From positions 434,001 through 498,000 of the forward strand of contig NZ_JAFMYW010000001.1 of the NCBI RefSeq assembly GCF_017353175.1: 64,000 bases of DNA. Reading direction: 5' to 3'. Under the pieces are notes generated by a model. The model was not told the origin of the DNA, did not search any database, and saw nothing but the letters and a program-made list of their open reading frames with translations. The position numbers were made by a program, and so were the translations under genes. This DNA comes from Fibrella forsythiae (lineage in GTDB: Bacteria > Bacteroidota > Bacteroidia > Cytophagales > Spirosomataceae). This document shows, one piece after another, positions 17,584 to 24,923 of the stretch; the first letter of the stretch is position 1, and every line of letters begins with the position of its first letter.

Positions 17584-18291
17584 CTAAAATACGGTTGTTC
17601 TATTGGGATCGTAGTTTGTTTGATCGGGTGTGTCGCTCATTGAAAAGTCGGATGACGAAACACGGTCTACCGCAAACCGGAGAATAGTACTGCCAGCCAT
17701 GATCAGATCGTCGGGCTCCAGACAAATACCATCGTGGGCCTGTTTGTCTTCTTTCGATGCGTATAACTGAATGCTGGTAACTCCATTGATCAGTTGCCGG
17801 GTAAGACGGGTTCCGTGAACACTGCCCAGATCAGATACAATGTAGGAAGGTTGCTTGTTATGCATTCGGGAGTCGATCTGAAAATGCAGGCGGCTCATTT
17901 TTTTGTCATCAGTCAGAATCGGGTGATCGCTCAGATCAAAATCTGACTTGCGCCCAAACGTTTGAACACGGCCTTCACCGATCGTTAATCGCAAAATGCC
18001 GCCATCCATACCCTGTACTTCCAGATACGCTACCCGTTTCGTTGCCGAAACTGGCTCGTCGAGCAAAATGGTTGGCGTGCTGGACACGGGCGGTGGTGCA
18101 GCAGCCCCCGATGACTCACCCACCGGGGGCTGTGGGCGCGGTTCAGAAATACCCAGACAAACTACCGTACATTTAGGCTGTTTGCCTACCAGACAGTTAA
18201 CCGACGCTTTCTGGTCGGCTTTCCAGGCAATATCGCTTTCCGTGTCGAACTGCTTCAGACAATCGGGGCAACTGAATTTATAGATAGCCAT
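17584..18291 (-). CDS. FHA-domain protein with N-terminal zinc ribbon
   Basis: A 235-residue protein. It starts with a short Cys-rich zinc ribbon (CPDC at residues 8-11 and further Cys near 34-47), then a Pro/Ala-rich linker, then a forkhead-associated domain from about residue 85 to 205: FGRKSDFDL, a serine and histidine in KMSRLHF, and SDLGSVHGTRL in place of the usual NGT turn. FHA domains bind phosphothreonine. Start taken at ATG 18291, where the zinc ribbon begins; the longer frame overlaps the neighbour. It sits 11 bases after another FHA gene on the same strand. Partner kinase unknown; none lies in the window apart from the distant HipA-like protein. Confidence 0.75.
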   Translation of the reverse strand: MAIYKFSCPDCLKQFDTESDIAWKADQKASVNCLVGKQPKCTVVCLGISEPRPQPPVGESSGAAAPPPVSSTPTILLDEPVSATKRVAYLEVQGMDGGILRLTIGEGRVQTFGRKSDFDLSDHPILTDDKKMSRLHFQIDSRMHNKQPSYIVSDLGSVHGTRLTRQLINGVTSIQLYASKEDKQAHDGICLEPDDLIMAGSTILRFAVDRVSSSDFSMSDTPDQTNYDPNRTTVF

Positions 18292-18302
18292 AAGGTGGGG
18301 AG

Positions 18303-18938
18303 TTAGATGGTCCAGATTGCACCACAACCAGCCAGACAGTGCCCCTGCTTCTGATTGACCGACCGCTGTAGAAGCATCCGGAAACTCGAATCACGGGTGA
18401 GCGGAAACGGAGTGCCGCATTTGGGACAGGCATACACCTGTGTCATCTGCGCTTCCAGTTCAGCCAGTTCCCGTTTTTTCCGGGCTGATCGTTCTGCTCC
18501 CAGCAATCTACCCAAGGCAAGGCCAATCAAGGGCACACCAACCGTAAGGTCTGATACCTGATCGGCCAGATTACGGTTTTCCAGCTGCTCTTTAAGAGCG
18601 ATGTAGTCTTCCCAAATTCCTTCCAGTTCGGCAAACTCCCGCGTATAATCGTCCGGGTTACGCGAAAAAGCTTTTATTAACCGTCGATACGTCAGCACCT
18701 GATTACCGATACGTACCTGATCATCTGGTTGCAAGCGTCGCCTTACGATGCGAAAATCGTTGACATACGTGCCGTTTGAGCTATTATTGTCTTCCAGCCA
18801 ATAGGTGTCGCCTTCCCTCGACGGATGCCTGACAACGCGGGCGTGAACTTCTGTGATAGACAAAGTGGGCACCACAATATGGTTTGCCTTGCCACGTCCA
18901 ATAGTAATCGACTGTTTTGAAGCGGTTTCCGGGTTCAT
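18303..18938 (-). CDS. FHA-domain protein with C-terminal zinc-binding motif
   Basis: A 211-residue protein with an FHA domain at residues 10-90 (TIGRGKANHIVV, then SITEVHARV, then DNNSSNGTYVND), which has all the classical phosphothreonine-pocket residues. A helical, probably coiled-coil segment follows (about 105-165). The end carries CPKCGTPF and a second pair in CLAGCG, likely one zinc site. Start placed at ATG 18938; an in-frame TTG at 18977 would add 13 residues. It is the upstream partner of the FHA gene at 17584, with the domain order reversed (FHA then zinc ribbon instead of zinc ribbon then FHA). Confidence 0.72.
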   Translation of the reverse strand: MNPETASKQSITIGRGKANHIVVPTLSITEVHARVVRHPSREGDTYWLEDNNSSNGTYVNDFRIVRRRLQPDDQVRIGNQVLTYRRLIKAFSRNPDDYTREFAELEGIWEDYIALKEQLENRNLADQVSDLTVGVPLIGLALGRLLGAERSARKKRELAELEAQMTQVYACPKCGTPFPLTRDSSFRMLLQRSVNQKQGHCLAGCGAIWTI

Positions 18939-19042
18939 AACGGGCGAATCTGCTCTTACTTTCCTGCCTATAGACAACCAACGGTCAGACGATGTTCCGC
19001 CTGACCGTTGAAATTAACGACTAAATCTATAATCTAACCAAT

Positions 19043-19909
19043 CTATTCGCCAAGATGATGTGGATCCATACCATCGTACTCACTGTGGGATGAATCGTGT
19101 TCAAACTGGTTGTGGTGGTCAATCGAATCAATCGTACTGCCTGCAATGCTTCCGTGATGTAAGGAATTGGCATCCTGAGTAGCAATCATTGGCTCCGGAT
19201 AATTCGGGTCCAGTGGCGGATGGGCATCGGCGAGCGGCGTAACGTCATGTTCCGCAACAGCAGCCAGTGGCACAACGGTTATAGCCGGTACAGCCGCAAC
19301 CGTGCGGTGTTCGGCTTCGGAGTCGGCCAGTTGCGGTTCAGCAACAGTCGGCGGGGTGTGTTGGCGCACTCCGCCCGATGGGTGTGCCAACCGGGATGGT
19401 GCTTCCGGCTCATCCACAGAAGCTGACTCTTTAGTGCCGGGCAGGGTGGCAATAAACGCGTCGCGCTCCGCTTTGCTGAGGCCAGCTTCCTCCTGCTGAT
19501 AAAACGTATTATATAGCCCGGCATGCCAGTTAAAATGATGAGCCGGCCCCATCTGATGGCGGGCAGCCGCGAAGGCTTCATCAAACGTCAGTTCGTCGAG
19601 CCGGTCGAGTGGCCAGTTTAATTTATCCAGCTCAGTATCCACCGGCATTACCACCGGCAGAACGGGCAACGAGGCCTTGGCTTGAGCGTCGGCTGCCGCA
19701 GCAGCAGCTACCGACGATGCATCGTCGGTAGCTGCTGCTTCTCCAGAGTTATCATCGAGCAAACTAAGCCCGTAAGCGGCGGCACCCAGCACCACCGAAC
19801 CACCTACTGCAGTAGCAACGGCCTTCTTATGATCGTTAGGCTCCTCAATCGTGTTGGCGTCGGGCGTAACTTCCGGATAATCCTGATAAGCGGGGTTATT
19901 TTCGTACAT
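19043..19909 (-). CDS. Ala/His-rich membrane-anchored protein, function unknown
   Basis: A 288-residue protein not assigned to a named family. Residues 1-28 are acidic and polar, about 30-50 form a weak membrane segment rich in Ala and Gly, then an Ala/Asp stretch follows. A compact conserved-looking block lies near residues 105-160 (LTFDEAFAAARHQMGPAHHF, then NWHAGLYNTF). The C-terminal 60 residues are His/Ser/Asp-rich and low complexity, ending DPHHLGE. It lies just upstream of the two FHA genes on the same strand with a 104-base gap, so a common function is possible. I recall similar aromatic/His blocks in Bacteroidota proteins near FHA and phosphatase genes, but this is not secure. Confidence 0.5.
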   Translation of the reverse strand: MYENNPAYQDYPEVTPDANTIEEPNDHKKAVATAVGGSVVLGAAAYGLSLLDDNSGEAAATDDASSVAAAAAADAQAKASLPVLPVVMPVDTELDKLNWPLDRLDELTFDEAFAAARHQMGPAHHFNWHAGLYNTFYQQEEAGLSKAERDAFIATLPGTKESASVDEPEAPSRLAHPSGGVRQHTPPTVAEPQLADSEAEHRTVAAVPAITVVPLAAVAEHDVTPLADAHPPLDPNYPEPMIATQDANSLHHGSIAGSTIDSIDHHNQFEHDSSHSEYDGMDPHHLGE

Positions 19910-19992
19910 AGACAGTTGGCGTTTAGTAGATTCTAACGATGAACAAAGGCCGCATATGACTACCTCTGAGCTTATTGCACAAGTTAAGTAAT

Positions 19993-20000
19993 CAAACCTA
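19993..20000 (-). promoter_or_regulatory. Candidate -7 promoter box for the Ala/His-rich gene
   Basis: CAAACCTA on the + strand reads TAGGTTTG on the minus strand, matching TAnnTTTG. No -33 TTG is visible at the usual distance. It would give a leader of about 75 bases before the start at 19909. The rest of the 285-base divergent gap (19910-20194) shows no other feature. Confidence 0.3.
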
Positions 20001-20194
20001 TATACTAACGTGACTGAAGTGTAAAAGATTATGACTTCATCTGTTCAATTTGCGAATCAGGCCATAAACACCCTTTCATTTATCTATTGGTCAATAATTG
20101 CCTGTCAGCACTGGGTACGTTCGGGAATACGAGCCACCGGCGGGGTAATACGCCGATGGTTTTGTCTTTAACGGGCATACAACTTTATATAACG

Positions 20195-21187
20195 ATGCAC
20201 CGCACTCTGCTCACGGCTTCTTTGGCTCTCTCACTCTGCACATCCGCGTTGGCTCAAACTCCGACTAAAACTACGTCGGGCAACCCCGTTTTTCCCGGTT
20301 GGTACGCCGATCCGGAGGTCGCTATTTTCGGCAAACAGTACTGGATCTACCCCACCTTCTCGGCACCCTATAATAAGCAGGTGTTCATGGATGCGTTCTC
20401 CTCAACCGACCTGGTTACCTGGACTAAACATCCACATATTATTGACACAACGGCCGTAAAATGGGCAAAGCGCGCCATGTGGGCGCCATCGGTCATTGAG
20501 AAGGGCGGCAAATACTTTCTATTTTTCGGGGCAAACGACGTCCATGAAGGCGAGATTGGTGGTATTGGTGTGGCCGTAGGTGATAAGCCTGATGGTCCGT
20601 TCCGTGATTATCTGGGCAAGCCACTCATTGGTACGATTCAGAATGGAGCACAACCGATCGACCAGTTCGTTTTTCAGGATAAAGACGGGCAGTATTACAT
20701 GATCTACGGCGGCTGGCGGCATTGCAACATCGTTCGGTTGAACGCTGATTTCCGCGGATTTACGCCATTCTCCGACGGTAAAACCTACCGCGAAATCACG
20801 CCCAAAGGCTATGTTGAAGGCCCGATGATGTTCATCCGAGACGGCAAGTATTACTTTATGTGGTCGGAAGGCGGCTGGACTGGCCCCGACTACTCCGTTG
20901 CCTACGCCGTTGCCGATTCGCCCTTTGGGCCGTTTGAACGGGTTGGAAAGATTCTCCAGCAAGACCCCAACGTAGCTACCGGAGCCGGCCACCACTCCAT
21001 TTTGCGGGTTCCGGGCAAAAAGAAATCAGACCCGGAAGACTGGTATATCGTGTATCACCGCCGCCCCCTTACCGAAACCGATGGTAATCACCGCGAAACA
21101 TGTATCGACAAGCTTGAGTTTGACGAGAAAGGCGCGATAAAACCCGTTCAGATTACGGTGGAAGGCGTTAAAGCGCGCCGCCTCTGA
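20195..21187 (+). CDS. Glycoside hydrolase family 43, secreted
   Basis: A 330-residue five-bladed beta-propeller glycosidase with a signal peptide ending ALA before QTPTK. The three GH43 acidic residues can be placed: the base Asp in GWYADPEV (about residue 42), the pKa-modulating Asp in QPIDQFVF, and the acid Glu in YVEGPMMF. Family members remove arabinose or xylose from plant polysaccharides; the exact substrate is not readable. Start at ATG 20195, which gives the signal peptide; the longer frame does not. An FG-GAP protein follows 63 bases later on the same strand, likely co-transcribed. Confidence 0.88.
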   Translation: MHRTLLTASLALSLCTSALAQTPTKTTSGNPVFPGWYADPEVAIFGKQYWIYPTFSAPYNKQVFMDAFSSTDLVTWTKHPHIIDTTAVKWAKRAMWAPSVIEKGGKYFLFFGANDVHEGEIGGIGVAVGDKPDGPFRDYLGKPLIGTIQNGAQPIDQFVFQDKDGQYYMIYGGWRHCNIVRLNADFRGFTPFSDGKTYREITPKGYVEGPMMFIRDGKYYFMWSEGGWTGPDYSVAYAVADSPFGPFERVGKILQQDPNVATGAGHHSILRVPGKKKSDPEDWYIVYHRRPLTETDGNHRETCIDKLEFDEKGAIKPVQITVEGVKARRL

Positions 21188-21250
21188 ACCAACGTACCCA
21201 GGCACCAGTATACTCATTTGCCAACGTACCTGATTACTTTTTCTACCCCT

Positions 21251-22378
21251 ATGAAACAGCTGCTAATACTAACCGGTCTGGTCCTTTCCGGATTCACCAT
21301 GTCGCAGTCGGCCAATCCGCCGAGGTTTGTCAAGTATTTTGTTGCTGCTGAAAGCTACGAGTCGGCGGGGGTGGTGGATGTAGACGGAAATGGTACGCTG
21401 GACATTGTATCGGGCGATTTCTGGTATGAAAACGATGGCACCAAGCAGCCTACGTTCCGAAAACGGCATCTGATGGGACACCAGAAACGCGAAGATCAAT
21501 ATTACGACGACTTCTCGACGATTCCATTCGATGTCAACGCAGACGGTCGGGCAGACATCATCACGGGTGGCTGGTGGAGCGGTAAATTACGCTGGCTGGA
21601 AAACGTTTCTAAAGATGACTGGCCCATTCATGAGATCGCCAATGTTGGCAACGTGGAGACCACGCGTGCCTGGGACATTGATGGTGACGGCAAACCGGAA
21701 ATATGCCCCAACAACCCCGGAAAGCCGCTTGTGTACCTAAAATACCAGACCGACCATACGTTTAAATCAATACCGGTTCATTCAACGCAAGGGCACGGCC
21801 TGGGCTTTGGCGACGTGAACGGCGACGGGCGCGGCGATTTCATCATTAGCGACGGCTGGTTGCAACAAGGGGGTGAACGAACTGCACCTACCTGGACCTA
21901 CCACCCCGAATTCAAGCTGGGAACGGCCAGTGTTCCGGTGCTTGTGGTAGATGTTGATGGCGATAAAAGCAACGACCTCATTGTTGGACAGGGCCACGGC
22001 TACGGTCTGCACTGGTATAGCCAGGGAAAATCTGCCACCGGACGTACCTGGACCAGGCACAGTATCGACGAGAAAAACTCGCAGTACCACGTGATGGAGT
22101 GGGTTGATATCACCGGCGATGGAAAGCCGGAACTCCTGACAGGAAAACGGTATCGCGCACACAACGACAATGATCCGGGCTCAAACGACCCCGTTGGCCT
22201 GTACTATTTCACGGTTGAAAAAGGCATTTTTAAGAAGAATGTGATCAGCTACGGCACGGCTGGCGAAGGTAAAGGAACCGGCATTCAGTTCGCCACCGCC
22301 GACTTACGTGGCACCGGACGGACGGACATTGTGGTGGCCGGGAAAGATGGCCTGTACGTCTTTTTTAATGAAAAATAG
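21251..22378 (+). CDS. Secreted FG-GAP/VCBS repeat protein
   Basis: A 375-residue secreted protein with a signal peptide (about residues 1-19). It consists of repeated calcium-binding FG-GAP/VCBS units: VVDVDGNGTLDIVSGD, FDVNADGRADIITGG, WDIDGDGKPEI, GDVNGDGRGDFIIS, VVDVDGDKSNDLIVG and WVDITGDGKPELLTG, each with the DxDxDG loop. This predicts a seven-bladed propeller. No catalytic domain is seen. It follows the GH43 gene on the same strand, so it probably binds or helps to degrade carbohydrate; that is inference. A very long hairpin follows the stop. Start at ATG 21251, where the signal peptide starts. Confidence 0.8.
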   Translation: MKQLLILTGLVLSGFTMSQSANPPRFVKYFVAAESYESAGVVDVDGNGTLDIVSGDFWYENDGTKQPTFRKRHLMGHQKREDQYYDDFSTIPFDVNADGRADIITGGWWSGKLRWLENVSKDDWPIHEIANVGNVETTRAWDIDGDGKPEICPNNPGKPLVYLKYQTDHTFKSIPVHSTQGHGLGFGDVNGDGRGDFIISDGWLQQGGERTAPTWTYHPEFKLGTASVPVLVVDVDGDKSNDLIVGQGHGYGLHWYSQGKSATGRTWTRHSIDEKNSQYHVMEWVDITGDGKPELLTGKRYRAHNDNDPGSNDPVGLYYFTVEKGIFKKNVISYGTAGEGKGTGIQFATADLRGTGRTDIVVAGKDGLYVFFNEK

Positions 22379-22396
22379 CAGTTTAAAAGCCAAAAC

Positions 22397-22454
22397 AAGC
22401 ATAAACGTAAAAGTCGCTGAGAGAAGGCTCTCAGCGACTTTTACGTTTATGCTT
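22397..22454. terminator. Perfect 27-bp inverted repeat between convergent genes
   Basis: Arms 22397-22423 and 22428-22454 are exact reverse complements over 27 bases with a four-base loop (AAGG). It lies between the ends of the FG-GAP gene (+) and the desaturase (-), so it can stop transcription in both directions. The core CGCTGAGAG is GC-rich and both ends are A/T-rich. The stem is far longer than a terminator needs. Confidence 0.8.
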
Positions 22455-22466
22455 ATCGAATCAGGT

Positions 22467-23261
22467 TTATACGACTTCTTCAACGCGGCGCTCGTGGCCG
22501 GTTTCAAACTCAGCCGTAGCTTTCGTCGGACGCATTTTGATGATCTTCAGGCCCGACAGGACCTTGATCATTGGGTACGTTGGGTCAAACTCAAACCATT
22601 TTGCCCCGAAGTTGGCGGCGTTAGGCCGTTTGTGGTGATTGTTCTGGAACAGTTCGCCCATCATTACCACATCCAGAATCAGCGAATTCTTTGATTTGTC
22701 GTGGTTATCGAAGTTCGAATAACCGTATTTATGACCGCTCCAGTTAATGATCGCGCCGTGAACAGGTCCCATCACGAAGTGAACAGGCAGCAGGAAAAAG
22801 AACGCCCAGTGCATATCCAGATAGATAAATGCGAAGATGTAGAACAGGCTATAGGCAACGCCCCAGCCCGCCCGTGACACCCACGAATCTCCCAGTTTCT
22901 CGATCAGATTCCACTCCGGATAATTCCGGTCGAATTGGCGCTCGATGGCCTGTTTACGGTGCAAAACGGCGTTGTAAATGTTTTTGGTCTGCCACATCAT
23001 CGTAAACACATTTTTGGTGTGATGCGGCGAGTGGGGGTCTTTGGGCGTGTCGCTAAACGCGTGGTGCATGCGGTGCAGCACAGCGTAGGCGCGCGGACTT
23101 AGGTACGATGATCCCTGCGATACGTACGTCAGGGCATAGAAAAAACGCTCCCAAAACTTACTCATCGAGAACATTTTATGCGCTGAGTAACGATGCAGAA
23201 AGAACGTTTGGCAGAACAGAGAGAGATACCAGTGCGCGGCAAAGGCGGCTACAACTATCAC
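22467..23261 (-). CDS. Acyl-CoA desaturase (fatty acid delta-9 type)
   Basis: A 264-residue membrane di-iron desaturase. The three His boxes are present: HRYSAH near residue 23, HRMHH near 63 and NNHHKRPN near 207, with an extra HKYG site in the middle. Hydrophobic segments lie between the boxes, as expected for introduction of a double bond into fatty acyl chains. The start is a GTG at 23261; an in-frame stop lies two codons upstream and the first His box is close, so no later start works. It is a short member (usual length 260-320), probably lacking the first hydrophobic pair. Confidence 0.85.
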   Translation of the reverse strand: MIVVAAFAAHWYLSLFCQTFFLHRYSAHKMFSMSKFWERFFYALTYVSQGSSYLSPRAYAVLHRMHHAFSDTPKDPHSPHHTKNVFTMMWQTKNIYNAVLHRKQAIERQFDRNYPEWNLIEKLGDSWVSRAGWGVAYSLFYIFAFIYLDMHWAFFFLLPVHFVMGPVHGAIINWSGHKYGYSNFDNHDKSKNSLILDVVMMGELFQNNHHKRPNAANFGAKWFEFDPTYPMIKVLSGLKIIKMRPTKATAEFETGHERRVEEVV

Positions 23262-23299
23262 AGACTAATGTGTTTAGAGGTGTTAGACAACGAACAGAA

Positions 23300-23307
23300 C
23301 AAAAATA
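23300..23307 (-). promoter_or_regulatory. Candidate -7 promoter box for the desaturase gene
   Basis: CAAAAATA on the + strand is TATTTTTG on the minus strand, a TAnnTTTG match 39 bases before the GTG start. No -33 TTG at the usual distance. Confidence 0.35.
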
Positions 23308-23353
23308 CAATTTTTCCGGGTTGCTATGCCTTATATACGAAAATTGGGGACAT

Positions 23354-24031
23354 TTAGTTGGCTATTGTCGTGGCGTACTGTAATAAATTTGCTCCCATCC
23401 GCAAGGCCGATTGCCGAACCGACTCAGGATCATTGTACACCGCCTGATCTTCCCAGCCGTTGCCCAGGTCACATTCATAGCTGTAGAAACACACCAGCCG
23501 ACCCTGATAAATTAACCCAAATCCCTGGGCCGCCTTTCCATCATGTTCGTGCACCTTAGGCAGCCCGTTCGGAAACTTGAATTTCTGGTTATAGATCGGG
23601 TGGGAGAACGGCAGCTCAACAAACGAAAGTTCCGGAAAAACGCGCTTCATCTCCCGACGAATAAATTTGTCAAGGCCGTAATTATCATCGATATGAAAAA
23701 ATCCGCCCGACATCAGGTAGCGCCGCATATTCTGCACTTCAGCATCCGAAAACGACACATTGCCGTGGCCAGTCATATGTACGAACGGGTACGAAAACAG
23801 ATCGGGACTGCCCACGTCGACGATATCCTCTTCCGGAAAGATGTTCATCCGGAGTTGCTGATTGGCGAATTTAATCAGGTTGGGCAAGGCCGTTTTGTTG
23901 GCGTACCAGTCACCACCGCCATTGTATTTTAGCTTGGCAATGCGGTAGGCGTAGGGTTGGGCCTGCAGGGTATTTATGAATAATGCACAATGCAAAATGC
24001 ATAATAAGGCGAGTGCGAGAAGCTTCTTCAT
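23354..24031 (-). CDS. DUF4159 domain secreted protein
   Basis: A 225-residue protein: signal peptide to about residue 24 (ending LQAQ), then a DUF4159 domain with NGGGDWYANKTALPNL, DLFSYPFVHMTGHGNV and GGFFHIDDNYG, a flavodoxin/ThuA-like fold. Members are periplasmic and often lie near MoxR/BatA genes; no such genes are here. Molecular function is not established. The signal-peptide codons overlap a drifting ATGCA repeat (23971-24006), so this repeat is translated. The gene ends 93 bases before the desaturase start region. Confidence 0.82.
   Translation of the reverse strand: MKKLLALALLCILHCALFINTLQAQPYAYRIAKLKYNGGGDWYANKTALPNLIKFANQQLRMNIFPEEDIVDVGSPDLFSYPFVHMTGHGNVSFSDAEVQNMRRYLMSGGFFHIDDNYGLDKFIRREMKRVFPELSFVELPFSHPIYNQKFKFPNGLPKVHEHDGKAAQGFGLIYQGRLVCFYSYECDLGNGWEDQAVYNDPESVRQSALRMGANLLQYATTIAN
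23971..24006. repeat. Short drifting repeat inside a signal-peptide coding region
   Basis: Units of the type ATGCA(C/A)A follow each other: AATGCACAATGC, AAAATGCATAAT. On the minus strand they encode the hydrophobic core of the DUF4159 signal peptide (about LCILHCALFIN). Similar word-like AT-rich repeats usually lie between genes in this group. Confidence 0.55.
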
Positions 24032-24052
24032 ATATCGTTTTTCGGCTTTTCT

Positions 24053-24115
24053 GTCATTCCGACCGATCTGCCGGTGCGGTCAGGAGGAATCGTGGCGGCG
24101 GGCGGTTGAAATGAC
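24053..24115. repeat. Dispersed palindromic repeat (GTCATTTCGACC type)
   Basis: Arms GTCATTCCGACCG (24053-24065) and CGGTTGAAATGAC (24103-24115) pair with two mismatches, enclosing GGAGGAATCGTGGCGG. This is the layout of a REP-like element widely scattered between genes in Bacteroidota. It lies between the start of DUF4159 and the end of rsmE, both on the minus strand. Confidence 0.6.
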
Positions 24116-24122
24116 AAAGAAT

Positions 24123-24827
24123 TTATTGATTCAAAAAATTCAGGGCCTGGCAGGCCGATAAGGCGGCAGTTTCGGTTCGTAATCGATTCGACCCTAAGGT
24201 TACCATTGTAAAGCCGGCCTGTGTGGCCTGCTGCAATTCAGATGCCGAAAAATCGCCTTCTGGCCCAATTAATACCGCGTATCGGCCCGATGGCTCAGCC
24301 GATCGGATCAGGGGTTCGGCAGGTACGTTCTCCGGCAGGTGGGCAATGAACCGCTGATTCTCACTCACCGATGGTATCAACTGCGCCAAGGGTACGGCTT
24401 CATCAAGTCTGGGCATCCAGGATTGAAGTGACTGTTTCATGGCTGCTACGGCAATTTTCTCGATGCGCTCCAGTTTCAGTACACGGCGCTCAGAATGCTG
24501 ACCGATAAAAAAGCTGATCCGTTCAATGCCCAGTTCAACGGCCTTCTCCACAAACCACTCCATACGATCCAGGTTTTTGGTGGGGGCCACACAAATACGA
24601 ACAGAGAACAGACGAGGTGGTGTAGACAGGATCGCGACCACCCGAAATGCGCACTGTTTGTCGGCTCTGGTAATAACGCAATCAAACCGGTTTCCGCGCC
24701 CATCCGTAACGGATATTGTGTCGCCAACACCCAGCCGAAGCGTACGGGTGGCGTGGCGGGAGTCTTCGTCGGTAAGCAGTCCGGCCGCATCGGCGGGGGT
24801 CAGTGCAGGCTGGTAAAAAAGGTGCAT
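24123..24827 (-). CDS. rsmE: 16S rRNA (uracil(1498)-N(3))-methyltransferase
   Basis: A 234-residue SPOUT-fold enzyme that methylates U1498 of 16S rRNA using SAM. The N-terminal PUA-like part (HATRTLRLGVGD, ITVTDGRG-like) is followed by the SPOUT domain with KNLDRMEWFVEKAVELG, ERIEKIAVAAMKQS, LIGPEGDFS and the knot LGSNRLRTETA. Length is normal (230-250). Start at ATG 24827, giving the typical MHLFY beginning; the longer frame adds 14 residues without family support. Confidence 0.95.
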   Translation of the reverse strand: MHLFYQPALTPADAAGLLTDEDSRHATRTLRLGVGDTISVTDGRGNRFDCVITRADKQCAFRVVAILSTPPRLFSVRICVAPTKNLDRMEWFVEKAVELGIERISFFIGQHSERRVLKLERIEKIAVAAMKQSLQSWMPRLDEAVPLAQLIPSVSENQRFIAHLPENVPAEPLIRSAEPSGRYAVLIGPEGDFSASELQQATQAGFTMVTLGSNRLRTETAALSACQALNFLNQ

Positions 24828-24923
24828 GTTTGGCAAATAGTACCCGTAAAAATAGTGAAACGCAGGCAAGCGCGGGTCACCTGTTTAAAAAGCCTGTAAC
24901 TTCACTCCTTCAATTCTTCATCT

